From Synchiropus splendidus (taxonomy: Eukaryota > Chordata > Actinopteri > Syngnathiformes > Callionymidae), in assembly GCF_027744825.2 (NCBI RefSeq), contig NC_071336.1, forward strand, positions 21,399,501 to 21,463,500: 64,000 bases of DNA, written 5' to 3'. The position numbers and the translations under genes were made by a program. Shown one piece after another: positions 1-10,650 of the stretch. The first letter of the stretch is position 1, and every line of letters starts with the position of its first letter. The notes beneath the pieces are model-generated. The model was not told the origin of the DNA. It did no database searches and worked only from the letters and a program-made list of their open reading frames with translations.

Positions 1-67
1 GGCTAAAGAGGATCATGCTGCCAAAGTGTTGAGCATCGTCGCATTAAACCGATGAAATCACAGACCA

Positions 68-157
68 TAAAGTGCTCAAAATGTGCTGTTTTCACTGGCT
101 GAAGACTGGCTGTAGTGTTGGAACGTCACGCGAAAACAGCACATTTTGAGCACTTTA
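68..157. repeat. Perfect 26-bp inverted repeat (hairpin)
   Basis: Arms at 68-93 and 132-157 are exact reverse complements (26 of 26), separated by a 38-nt loop. The left arm reads TAAAGTGCTCAAAATGTG and onward, and the outermost bases are TA on the left and TA on the right. Perfect pairing with no bulge is more typical of a tiny palindromic MITE or hairpin-RNA source than of an ordinary vertebrate pre-miRNA. The arm does carry AAAGTGC, the seed string of the miR-17/20/93 family. The structure is seen directly; its function is unknown. Confidence 0.85.
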
Positions 158-279
158 ATGTAAATAAAATATGTAAGGAGTTCATGATTTAAGTTCAGAC
201 CTTTGCTGAGTTTGTTTCATGAGTCAGTCTCGATGTTGGACACCGTTTCCTTAACTACTTTAGAAGTGATTCTCATGCG

Positions 280-440
280 TTTTTAAGCCTGGTGCACCAC
301 TGACTATTCTACGGAGCAGACAGCACCACTGCACCCACAGTTTATACACCAGTGCGGCTTATGTACTAACAACATATATTTTCCGTCTTAAATTTAGTGG
401 GTGCTGCCAATATACCAGTGCGCTCTATAGCCCGGAAATC
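280..440 (+). mobile_element. Copy of a common teleost interspersed repeat
   Basis: The segment contains CCAGTGCGGCTTATGTAC, then AAATTTAGTGGGTGCTGC, then CAGTGCGCTCTATAGCCCGG. This wording matches from memory a short repeat widespread in fish genomes, in which 'gtgcggcttat' and 'gtgcgctctatagtccgg' modules recur. There is no coding capacity. Boundaries are approximate, and the superfamily was not determined. Confidence 0.5.
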
Positions 441-1260
441 ACTTTTTTTTTTTCTTTTTCAACTGTTTGTCACTGTAAAGGGTGAGGGACTATGAATTAA
501 TCTGAAAGTATGACCTGGAAAGCATGCTGAACTAGACCTCTTGAACTAGAGTACTGTACTTGCTCGCCATAATAATCTGATTTTCCTCTTCTGAAGTGTA
601 TTATTTTGATATATAGTCAATGTGATCTAGTTTTAACCAGCACCGTACGCAAAAATATGCATCGCAGTTTCACAATGTCATTTTGACAAAATAATATTTG
701 CAGTTACTGAACGAGGCACGTATCCACCTGAAAATGTATGTTTCTGTCACAGCTGGTGCTGCAAGAGCGTTCTTGCAAAATTGCCATGAAAACTGAAGGG
801 TCTGATGCCCTTGTCCAGGCACTTGATCCCAAAGCTTCACCTTGTACTCACTGTACTTCAGTCATGACGGAAGTGAATGGAACCACCGTCCATGACTACT
901 GTCGTAAAGGAGTTTGGTGGCATTTCTTTTTTTTTTTCATGTAGCAGCATTTGCAGTTACACAAAGATATTTTATCAAGCACATCATACAACGACACACA
1001 ATCCTCTGTAAGTTCAGACATCTTATTGACTCAACCGACATTGACTTTTCCTTCAGCTTTTAGATCAGACGCGTAGATGGGTCTTCCTCCAGAACACGTT
1101 CAGAAGTGCCATGACGGGAGAAGAACATTTGTATTTTGAAGTATGCTCGGCTACTCAGAGGTGTGATGATGATCTCAGAGTCCAGCAGTGGAGTTAAGGG
1201 AACAGCAGCTTCCAGCACTGCAGGAGCGTTTCAAAGTCATGTAGAGGACACTCATTAGGC
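441..1260. other. Gene-free interval, nothing recognised
   Basis: AT-rich sequence with short T runs and one 7-bp hairpin (760-777, loop GCGT). A 68-codon frame at 738-944 has no recognisable protein features and ends in a T run read as phenylalanines, so it is treated as chance. Confidence 0.5.
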
Positions 1261-1269
1261 TGCACTCCC

Positions 1270-1590
1270 AGCAACTTGCTGCTGCCAATTTGAATTCAAA
1301 TGAGTCTGGGCTTCACCTCACCCTTCTGCACTTTGATCGCTTTACCTTTCTTGAACCACTTCCGATGGTACTGATTAGCCGAAGTACTCCTGCAGTTTTG
1401 GTGATGCAATACTCACTGTGACGTCTCACCAGCTCGATAACCCTCACCTAGTTGTTGACCAATGTGAAGTGCCCACTGGAAACCCACTCATTTAAACTTG
1501 GCCTGGACTTGGATTCAAACTAGCAACTTTCTTGCTGGAGTCCATTGGATCTTTTGTCCAACGGCAAAACCACTCAACCATCCTCGCAAC
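1270..1590 (-). mobile_element. tRNA-Leu-like SINE or tRNA pseudogene, reverse orientation
   Basis: Read on the minus strand from 1590, the sequence begins GCGAGGATGGTTGAGTGG, continues through GTTGGACAAAAGATCCAA, and reaches TAGTTTGAATCC near 1512. This follows the layout of a vertebrate tRNA-Leu(TAA): D-arm and A-box, a TTGGA/TCCAA anticodon stem, a long variable arm, then a B-box. U33 is replaced by A and the acceptor stem does not close, so it is not a working tRNA. About 230 bp of single-copy-looking sequence follows on the minus strand and may be the SINE body; that extent is inferred. Confidence 0.5.
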
Positions 1591-1939
1591 AAGCTGAAGA
1601 CGTAGCAGGCAATGTTGTAGGTGATTTTGCTATGGGTCCATCATAACTGTAAGTAGATGTTCCTTTCAAAGTCCTTAAAATGAAATGTTTATTTATTTCT
1701 TAAATCAGTCTGCACTAGGACGATGATTTTTCATGTATTATTTTCTATTTGCACACAGAACTTTGATGATTCTCCTGGTGAAAAACACCAGCTTGCCCTT
1801 CTCCAGTCAGGCAATCATTTATTTAATGTGTCCTTCTTACAGTATGAAGGACTTTGAGGGTGTTGCGCTCATCGCATCCTGTAGGTTTGCGTTTAAAGTT
1901 TTTCTTTGTTGATATTCTTCTACTCAGGTATCGAGGAGC

Positions 1940-1942
<3 letters not shown>

Positions 1943-1970
<28 letters not shown>
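1943..1970. repeat. (GT)14 microsatellite
   Basis: An uninterrupted GT run. It creates spurious open frames on both strands (VCVCVC on plus, THTHTH on minus) that should not be read as genes. Looser CA-rich sequence follows at 2110-2340. Confidence 0.95.
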
Positions 1971-2340
1971 TGGGTTTTGTTATCTTGTGTGTTTTTTGAG
2001 TTGGAAGGAAGAAGGAGATATAAGCCTGGATTAGGTTCAGAGGATGTTTTTATCCTTGTAGGGGGTCTATTAAAGGTAAGCGATGGATGCAAGGTGACCC
2101 TAGCTAGATCTACACACATATACGCACTCACCCACACACAAACAAACCAACAAATATGCAGCAGTCCTCTGTCAAAAACACACATATGCACTATAGAGTG
2201 TACACTCACCTTTATAAGGCCATGATAAAAAAAGAAATACCAAAGATTAAACAAGCAATCAGCACACACTGACACACACCGATACAGGTGTGTTGTGGGA
2301 TTAAATATTGCTGATGTTGTGAGGAAAAGACACACAGCTC

Positions 2341-3080
2341 TGCCAAAGCTGCTTCTTCATTGTCACGGAGATAACACTAACAGTATTGACAGTAAAAATC
2401 AGACCTTCAATAACTGCTACTTCAGTTTTAATCCAGCTTTTCCTTCGTTTTCCGTTTCCACCTGAGATATGTTTTTTTTTTGTTGTTGTTGTTGGTGTAT
2501 AGTGTGTGTCTGGGTCCTGTGTGTGTCTTCCTGTCAGTGTCCACTTAATATATCACCAGAAAATGGCCACATGTGCTTCTAATTAATAATGACTGAAGTG
2601 GCTTGGTCCTGAAGTCGGGGCGGAGTCCTGAAGGGGGCCTGTTTGCTTGTCTGACAAATGAAAGAAAGATGCCTTTGTCCTGCTAGAATTTGATTCCCCA
2701 AACGCCATTGTTAAACCGGGATGTTTTTCTTTTTAAACATTTGCGCTTCACATCAACACGCTTTTTTTTTTTTTTTTTTCCATTGGTGCCTTGTTTTCTC
2801 GTCTTGCTTTGTCTCTTCATTCTCATATCTCCAGCTTTGTGTCTGCATCTGTGGTGTTGATTGGATTTGGTCCAAGGAAATGAGATCTGAAGGGTGTCCG
2901 TCTGTCTCCTGGTCCTCCACATGACCTCTGGAGTACTCCCACCCCTCTGTCTGCTTGCATGGAGAGAATTAAATGTATTGTGAACTTAGATATGATACAA
3001 TATTTTAAGAAAGCCTGGCTCTTTTGAAGCAACATGTTGCTTCAAAACATGAAATTTTCTTTTCTTTTTCTAAATATTGG
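2341..3080. other. Gene-free interval with simple repeats
   Basis: Contains a T run followed by GTT repeats around 2471-2494, and an 18-base T run at 2762-2779. No gene or recognisable transposon was seen. Confidence 0.5.
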
Positions 3081-3425
3081 TTTCTGCAGTGAAGAACCGC
3101 CGCCGGTGTCCCACCTCAACCGCGGTGAGGAACGGTCTCGCGTCCCAGGGGATCATTCTAAACAACTATTTCTTTCAGGACTGGCAATCAGACAATCTCT
3201 GCCTCACACACATTCACGGCATAATGGCAGTAAGTGATTAGCTGCACAGATGAGGGATCATTTTTGTTCATTTTCCGGGAAATGGTGATTGCTCCCAGCA
3301 TTCATTAGGAAATCGCAGAGGTCAAATGATTCCGAGGCGGCGCCCACTCCTTTAAAAAAGCCACCTTGTATCAGCCAAGAGGAATTAAATGGGGCCACAA
3401 ATTAGAAGCTCAAAGTCCGACGGAC
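3080..3425. promoter_or_regulatory. Candidate conserved noncoding block
   Basis: Non-repetitive, relatively CpG-rich sequence containing an exon-like segment (3179-3229). Downstream there is mixed-composition sequence with GATTAG, TTCATTAGG and AATTAAATGG motifs. It has the even complexity of vertebrate enhancers, but conservation was not measured. Confidence 0.3.
3179..3229 (+). other. Possible 51-nt internal exon
   Basis: A strong acceptor (ACTATTTCTTTCAG) ends at 3178 and a strong donor (GTAAGTGATT) begins at 3230. The 51-bp segment between them is 17 codons in length. It is open in two forward frames, one reading DWQSDNLCLTHIHGIMA and another LAIRQSLPHTHSRHNG. I do not recognise either peptide. 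It could be an alternative microexon of a gene spanning the window, a lncRNA exon, or a chance pair of splice sites. Confidence 0.25.
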
Positions 3426-4131
3426 GACTTTGAATCCTTGTCCTTGAGCAGAGACTTTGCGCCACGAATGTCCGGTGCTTGGATGAAATTTGTGGTGCAG
3501 GTGTTGTCATGACGATGGACCAAAGACCTTAGCACGATTGTCACTGTGTGTGAATGTATCATTGAAATGTGTAATCCCTGAGCAGCCGGGGAGTTGTGTG
3601 TGTGATGGAGAGAGTCAGGCCTCATCACAGCCTCCGCAGGAGACTCCAGTCCAAAATGAGAGAGGCAGACAGAGATGGAGAGACCGAGGGAGTGGAGGGA
3701 GGAGGAGAGACACCATACTGACAGCATGAATGATACATCATATGATTGTCTTGGACACAGCTTTTCTCTCCGACTATCTATGCCGCACTCTCCAACCGTC
3801 CTCCATTTCACGAGCCCCGGTGAGCTGATTTATTACACCCAACGAAACTGCTGCGGACTAGACTCGCTAAGTTTCCAAACTTCACCTCAAGGGAATATTA
3901 CAAGAATAGTAACTCCACTTCTCTGGTTTGTTTCTCCATCTTGCCAGCAAATAATTACATCCAAAAAAGAACAAAACAGTGCAACAGATTTCAGAACAGA
4001 TTGTTCATTTATTTAGCAGTTGAATCACAGTTCATGGCTGCTGAGATAAACTTGTCGCCATCAACCCACACTAGACAACGTGCAAGGCCATTGTTCTCAT
4101 TGACTAAATGAACAAACAATTTTAGTAGTTA

Positions 4132-4990
4132 AAAAAAAACACATTAAATTGAGCTCTAGAAAATGTGAAACAACCGTTTAAAAACCTGTGCTGTACTAAA
4201 GGCCACCGAATCTCAGACCAAGTCCAGACCATGGGCAGAGCACACAGAGACCAAGTTCAAGATCAAGACTTAGTGGGCACGAGACCTGATTGAGGCCTAG
4301 ACCATTGAGGGCAGCTAGATCAAGAGCCTGAAACAGAGAACAAAACAAGCTGCTGCTTTATATCAATGGAAGTATTTCAGTTTTTGCTTTATTTTGGAAA
4401 AAGATGCTGTACTTTCTTTTGCAGTATACGTAAATACGTAAGCTTCTCTACTGTATATCCCCCCGCGTTGGTCTTGGTCTTGACTCAGTCGCAGACTCTT
4501 GGTGTTGGACTTGGTCTTTGTAAATGGACGCTTTGTTCTTGGGCTCGGATTTGTCTCGGGTTAGGTGGTCTCAACTAAAACACTGTTGAAAAGTGATGCT
4601 TACCAACTACAAGCTGTCTGCTGAGCACAACTCTGTGTCAAATATGAGATTTGAAAACTTGAGATTTAGCTTCTATGCTTTCAAAAGATGAAACAATAAA
4701 CATATTAGGTGCTTTTACTGTTCAGCTAAAACAATAAAAGTGAGAAGATTTTTTTTGTTAAAAGAAGTTCATTTGCATCACTGAAATTAAAAGTAAAATG
4801 CACTGCACCAATCAAATAATTTCCACATGTGATTTTCACCCAATATTATTAGCCAACATTTATTTTCTCTATAGAATTACATACCATTTTCTAGTAGTTG
4901 AAATATCATCACAGCTAAATGGGCTGAGGTCAGAGTAGTGTTACCGATTTCGGTCGCACAATGCCGAAGAAGCCTTGCCTTTATGAGTTA
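4132..4990. repeat. Interspersed repeat, copy A (about 0.85 kb)
   Basis: Closely similar to 9500-10162 in the same orientation. Shared blocks include CTAGAAAATGTGAAAC near the left end, TATCAATGGAAG, CCCCGCGTTGGTCTTGG, TTGTAAATGGACGCTTTG, and GTCGCACAAT near the right end. The middle is rich in GACCAAG/CTTGGTC words. Copy A has an extra segment, 4721-4918, absent from copy B, bounded by the 8-bp direct repeat CAGCTAAA (4723-4730 and 4912-4919). No coding capacity or clear terminal inverted repeat was seen. The class is undetermined. Confidence 0.8.
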
Positions 4991-6050
4991 TTTTGCCACC
5001 ATTATTATCTTAGTATTATATAATTTTGTTATTGTCTCTCCTCCTTGGTGGAGGCAGTAAACAATTGCAGCTGTCTATGCATTCAAATCCAAACTCACAC
5101 ACGCACATTTCAAATGAGCTATTTGCATATACGAGCAAGTTAGTGAGTGTGAAATCCTCATGTAAATGCCCATGAAGTCAACTACTAAATCTCAAATTAC
5201 AAAAATATATCAGGTAAAACACTGAATTAAATGACTATTTCCCCATGATGAAAATATACTGTGTACATCTGCTGAACATGATGACTGTGGAGGTCTGTTT
5301 TCTTTGGTGTTCTTCGGATACTAGCACACGCACCAGCAGCTTCAAGGTGCACCAAGTTCACTACTTCTCTTCTTTTCTCTTTCTGCTTTTGAGGTTGTGC
5401 GTGTCTGTCAGCTGCTGTGAAAATCAATAGCGAAATCAAATCAATGTGGCATATCAAGACATACTGTATTTAAGGGGATATATATCTGAAATGCACTTTT
5501 GTTTTATCCGCTATCAACTTGTCAATATCGATCAATAATCTCTGAAGTGTGAAGGCTTCCCCTTCCTTTTCATTGCCGTCGCTGGACAAGCGAAGGGGCC
5601 AGAATAAACACATGTCATCAGTGGGATAACAAGAGAGGTGTGTTTGTGGGATGTAGGTTACTTTTCAAAGGTTTAAAGAGCCAGAGAAAGCTGCCATCTG
5701 TGAATTATTGAGGAGGCGAGGGATCGGACGGAGAATATGATTGAGTAGCATTTAGAGTTCAGAAAAGAGAAATGGCTGGTTCACCATGCAGTTGGGTGTG
5801 TGTGAATGCGATGGGAAATCTATATACGCTAACCTTTCTTTGTCTGTAGTTTTATTGAAATTGACTGGTCAGAGAGAAGAGAGGTTTCGGGACGTGGAGC
5901 GAGCTGTAGCCAGTGAGTCCTGTCTCATGTCTACAGCCATCATTTTGTTGGAGTCATGTAACAGTAGAATCTCAGGTTGCTTAGACGTCCAAGCTTTGCC
6001 AAGATGTATTGTATTTTGCATACTGGAATGATATAGGGGAGGGATGGAGA
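4991..6050. other. Gene-free interval, partly conserved-looking
   Basis: No repeat or gene recognised. The part at about 5640-5760 has even complexity and could be a short conserved noncoding block. The rest is plain AT-leaning sequence. Confidence 0.4.
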
Positions 6051-6928
6051 CAAGTAGGGGTGGACAACATGGCAAAAATGTCATATCACGATACAATTTC
6101 AATTTTTATCATTATTTTACAGGTGTTTATTTTTCTGCTTCAAGTGGCAAAAAAGTATCTTTTTTGATCAAATGAAGATGCGAACTTAACAATTTTGAAA
6201 AAAAAAAGTAAAGGTCTAGCAGCGATATTACAGTTTCAGATTTTCACCTATTACAAATTATTAGCCAGGAAATCAATTTTGTCAACTTTATCTGACTTGC
6301 CCTGTGTCAAGGTTGGCGTACCGTTCTTACATACAACAATGAGACACACCTGGACGCGCCACAAGTGTAAATGGTTTCTAGTGAGACGACGTGTTAGCTC
6401 TGTTAGCGCTGCAATATTTGATGTCGGTCAGACAAGTTGCCCACTTGCTGAGAGTGGGCAACTTGAGAGTGCAGTGTTTTCTTTGAGAGTTTGCGGCGGT
6501 GTGTCACCATAGATCTATAGTGTATAGTATATGGCAGAGATGATCTAGCCATTGGATTGAGTTCTATTTGGTTCATTCAGGCATGAAATCGGCCGATTAA
6601 AGTAAAATGCACGGCCGATATCGATCCGATATCTTCTACTTGTCACTCAAAAAGTTGTTGAATCATGACACCTGAAAACACCCCACTGAAGTTGTGCACA
6701 GCTGCTTTGGCTTAGCGAAAACTAAAGCCTTTGACGGAAAAAATAAAAGTGCAGCATGGCAAAAATAACATATATACACCTTGCTTTATGCACCATCATA
6801 AAATCAAAAAGACTTATACATGTCACACAAAGTGAAAATTCAGGATATTTGACTTTATGGATTTGATTGGATGGGTTCTTGACAAAAAAAACATCTTGAT
6901 ACCCGATACAGATGCAGAGCCCTACTTG
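6051..6928. mobile_element. hAT-like nonautonomous DNA transposon remnant(s)
   Basis: The left end reads CAAGTAGGGGTGGAC and the right end, reversed, reads CAAGTAGGGCTCTGC, so about 10 terminal bases match as an inverted repeat. Near the left end is CAAAAATGTCATATCACGAT. Near the right are GGCCGATATCGATCCGATAT and GATACCCGATACAG. Both resemble end sequences of hAT-type elements common in fish. No matching 8-bp target duplication is visible and there is no transposase frame, so two nested or adjacent fragments are possible. Confidence 0.4.
6433..6465. repeat. 13-bp perfect hairpin
   Basis: CAAGTTGCCCACT (6433-6445) and AGTGGGCAACTTG (6453-6465) are exact reverse complements around a 7-nt loop. 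It lies inside the hAT-like remnant and may be part of it. Confidence 0.9.
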
Positions 6929-7379
6929 ACACGTGGCGCCAGTTATTGTTGATGTTGTCTATGTGATACCCATGTATCCACTGTGCATGATCCAGGAACG
7001 GTCCGAGATGAGCAAGACAACAACGGCTGTCCAGTTTACCATCAAAACTGACTCATCCGTTCCCGCTCCCATTATAAGTGCTTAAACAGCCTTCTCTCAG
7101 AATTCAAATGAATGTCACAGCAAACAAACACTATAACACCTAAACCTCTGATCAGTGTGTGAACGGAAATCAAACTTAGGGATCGGAAACACCCTCTGCA
7201 GAACCTAAGATAAATAGACTCCCTCACCGGGGGTTTTATAATCGGACAACAACAGTTTCTCTAAATCTGTATGATATTCACTTCGCTTTCAAATAACAAG
7301 GTACCAACGACCAACAGCGGTTTTGCGTCCATTTCCTAAATTCGACAATTTGCAGCGTAAATACAATCATCGAAAATGG

Positions 7380-7700
7380 CAACGTATGGAATCGCAAAGA
7401 GGATTAGGCATAAACATCGCCAGTATCTCCGCCCGCCACCCTGTAGAGGGAAGGCAGGTCAGCAAATAGGCTTTTCACATTTCAGACTACACAATGTCAC
7501 TCCATCTCATTGCGGCATCCATTACGCGCTACCTTGGGAATGAAGAGAGGTCCATGCTGAGAATCAGGGCAGAAAATGGCCGCACACACTCGGAGGGGTA
7601 AAATGGCCAGCGTTATTATTCTGCTTGCCCCCCAGGGGGAATTGGCCTGAATATAGATATGCAACATTATAAAACCAGGTTATTATCTGGGTGCAGGGTA
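7380..7700. promoter_or_regulatory. Candidate conserved noncoding block
   Basis: About 320 bp of even-complexity, repeat-free sequence containing short GC-rich words (ATCTCCGCCCGCC, CATTACGCGCTACC) and AT-rich core-like motifs. No open frame of note. It ends just before a CA microsatellite. Its function as an enhancer is inferred from appearance only. Confidence 0.35.
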
Positions 7701-7739
7701 ACGGCCTCTTGCCTCGACACAAGCACACACATGGCTCAG

Positions 7740-7764
<25 letters not shown>
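7740..7764. repeat. (CA)12 microsatellite
   Basis: Uninterrupted CA run that generates the VCVCVC frames on the minus strand. Confidence 0.95.
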
Positions 7765-7770
<6 letters not shown>

Positions 7771-7839
7771 AGTGAGCGTATCTTATATCTACTGAGTTGT
7801 GGCGCTCACTGCAGTGATAGTCGTGCTTCTGGTGATTGA

Positions 7840-8130
7840 GGGGCATTAAATTATTGGTGATATTGTTGCCGTTTTCATCATCTGTCTCTCTTTTATTTTT
7901 TTGTCGCTGCAGAAAATTAACATCAGGCGTCCACTCTCTGCAGCTCTCTGTCGATGCACATAAAGTCATATTACAGTGCAATGATATTTCCGTTTTCAGT
8001 AATGTACAGAGCAGCCTCATATCAGTGCGCTTTATTGGATTACGGGTTTCTTGCTTTAAAACACTCTGTTCCTTTCTGCTTTTTAATGACTTTATGGAAT
8101 CAATTTCTGCAGATTTTAGAGATATTGGCA
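7840..8130 (+). promoter_or_regulatory. Candidate conserved block, possibly exonic
   Basis: A pyrimidine tract and TTTGTCGCTGCAG, which resembles a splice acceptor, end at 7913. A frame stays open for about 70 codons downstream (KLTSGVHSLQLSVDAHK and onward) to a stop at 8133-8135. No clear donor or known domain was seen. The simplest reading is conserved noncoding DNA; a terminal coding exon is a weaker alternative. Confidence 0.25.
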
Positions 8131-8135
8131 AATGA

Positions 8136-9499
8136 AAGTAGATTACTATCTGATTCCATGGCCATAGCTTTTCCTTATATGTTTTAGCAGTGTCCGCTGT
8201 AACATTTGCTTACATGTGGACTTCTTTTATTCAGATTTATTTCAAAGCATTGGACTTGTTTGTCGTGAGTTTTTTTTTTTGAGGCTGCTGATACACTTTT
8301 TTGCCTTAAAAATGGCTTCTTCACTTGCTTCTATTTCTGAAATGTCTCCACCACAGAACAGGTGTTTGGTTGGGATCAACCTCAGAAACGTTAGCTGTTG
8401 AACACAAGGGTGATGGTTTAGAAAGGAGTGTGGGAGGAAACCAACGTTTAAAAGGAAGACAGCTCGGTGAGATTTGAACATGTACATTGTTTGTCGACAG
8501 CTTCGCCTTCTCTCATTCCAACCCCAGTTAGATCGCAGTGGGATGGACACACTCCCACTTGGTATTTTTATCTTTACTCCTAAATTGCTACTGCTCCATC
8601 ACATATGTTGCAGTTTTCTCTTCCAGTGAAGCCTCTATTTACTACCAAAGGATCTGCGCTTTGGTGGTGTTTCCCATGCTGACATGAAACACTTCCTGTC
8701 TGTGTTCAGTCCGAATGTTCCTGTAAACTATCCCAGCTTCTTGCCTTTCAGTGTTCACTTCCCTAAGAGCATCTTACACCGTGTTATGAAGTGCTGGACC
8801 GTCTCAGGGGCATCTTTGAATCGTCTGGGCTGTGTCTGGACTGTGTGGCAGACTCAGATCTGATCCTCGGCACCAGTTGCGGCACCGCTTTGATCAGAAC
8901 ACGCGAGCTGTTCTTCACCCGGCATCTCAATTCACTTCCAGAGTTTCTTGATAGTCATATTTCCCATGGAGATCTCATGCTTATCGTCCTCTCCTCGTCC
9001 TTCTCTTGGGCTCTTACCTTTCTTCCTGGATCTCCATTGATTATGCCAGCCTTTTTTCGTGGATTTAGCCTCCTTCCTTCAGATACCTTTCATACAATTT
9101 AATAGCTCCCTCTCCCTCCACCTCGTGCTATCTGTCTATCTGCCTTCTCCAGGTCTACTCTAATTCCCTCCTTTATTCATGAACCTCACCCTGCTGGGCT
9201 TGTTGGCTTGGTGTGTACGTGTGTGTCCGCGCACCACTGTAGAGGCAGACAGTAAATAGGAATATGAATCTTTAAGGGCCTGCTGCTACTGTGGGTGAAA
9301 TGACATTTCGGGGCAGCAGTGATTTTCCAAGAAGGATGTTGATGAGGCCTGAATTGCTGGAGATCTGTAAGCGTTTGTGTGTTTGTCTTTGTGTGCAACA
9401 TTGTGTGTACTACAGCATGATGTGGGGCTGCAGGTGCTGAGGGTCGGATAAATATTTAATAATCAATCAATGTATTCGTCTTTAACCTGATATGGAGTC
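8136..9499. other. Gene-free interval, nothing recognised
   Basis: Mixed-composition sequence with short T runs and a CA/GT-rich patch near 9200-9420. A 103-codon frame at 8791-9102 has no recognisable motif. Confidence 0.45.
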
Positions 9500-10162
9500 A
9501 CAAAAAAAGGATCATTATAATGAGCGCTAGAAAATGTGAAACTTGACACTGACGCAGAATTTGAAAAGCCATGCTGGAGTGAAGACCACCCAACCTGAGA
9601 TCAAGACTGTGGCAAGAGCAGACAGAGATCAAGTTCAAGACCAAGACTTTGTGGGCTCGAGATCAAGGTCATTGAGCGCAGTTCGATGAAGAGCCCGAGA
9701 CTGAGAACAAAACAAACTGCAAGTTTATATCAATGGAAGCATTTCAGTTTTTGCTTTATTTTGGAAAAAAATACTGTACTTTCTTTTGCAATATGAAATA
9801 AATGTGTGTGTCCGTATTAGACCTCAGCTTCTCTATTGTATATCCCCCCCGCGTTGGTCTTGGTCTTGACTCAGTCTCGGTGTTGGACTTGGTCTTTGTA
9901 AATGGACGCTTTGTTCTTGGTCTCGAATTTGTCTCGAGTGAGGTGGTCTCAACTAAAACGCTATTAAAAAGTGATGGTTACCAACTACAGGCCGTCTCCT
10001 GAGCAAAACTCAGAGTCAAATATCATGAGTTACAGTTTAAAAGACTTCTATGCTTTCGAAAGATGAAACAAAAAACATATTAACTGCTTTAACTGGGTGA
10101 GGTCGGAGTAGTGTTACCAAATTCAGTCGCACAATATCAAAGAAGCCTTGCCTTTTTGAGTT
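9500..10162. repeat. Interspersed repeat, copy B (about 0.66 kb)
   Basis: Second copy of the repeat at 4132-4990, same orientation, lacking its 4721-4918 segment: the sequence runs directly from CTGCTTTAACTG to GGTGAGGTCGG at about 10093. Copy B has a short expansion around 9795-9830 (AAATGTGTGTGTCCG). Substitutions are spread along the length, so the copies are old rather than a fresh duplication. Confidence 0.8.
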
Positions 10163-10210
10163 TCACTCTGCTCCTCAAAACACGTTCTTCAGGCGGTGCA
10201 TGTTGTTGTC

Positions 10211-10245
10211 AGCGCGGTGGTACAGTGATTAGCGCAAAGATGCTA
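10211..10245 (+). mobile_element. Truncated tRNA-like SINE head
   Basis: CAGCGCGGTGGTACAGTGAT followed by TAGCGC matches the A-box end of a fish tRNA-like repeat family whose head reads 'gcggtggcgcagtggttagcgc'. The body is not recognisable downstream. Confidence 0.35.
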
Positions 10246-10369
10246 CCCTCCCTCCCCCAAGACTGGCCACTGGTCAGGGTGCAGGGCCCGTATGACTTTT
10301 TGATGACCAGTACCATGTGTCTCCTGCCCCAAATGTCAGGTTGATTATTCAGCATTGATCATGATGAGT

Positions 10370-10650
10370 CTGCAATAATTCATTAGTGGTTCTTGGTTGG
10401 GATAGCAGCTGCGGGTCAGGGTGGAGGTCAGGGGTCACGTGGGAGGCTCCGCTCAATGAATTAGGAATAAGTGGCCAACCTTGAAACATGTGCATTCAGA
10501 AATATGTGACATTTTGAAGCAATTTAAGGCGGAGAGCAGCTGCCAGATGTCATGAAGGGCGAGATGTTTTTAATTGAAATCATGCAGGTTTTATTACTGA
10601 AGAGCTTTGATCGTACACATGCATTTCATTTGTCCAACCAGGAGATCAGA
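10370..10650. promoter_or_regulatory. Candidate conserved noncoding block
   Basis: Repeat-free and even in complexity, with GATTATTCAGCATTGATCAT, CAATAATTCATTAG and TTTAATTGAAATCATGCAGG. No coding signal. Confidence 0.25.

Noticed and set aside
1823..2335. 170-codon minus-strand frame
   Set aside because: Driven by the GT/CA microsatellite (HTHTHTH) and CA-rich sequence; overlapping frame on the other strand; no domain.
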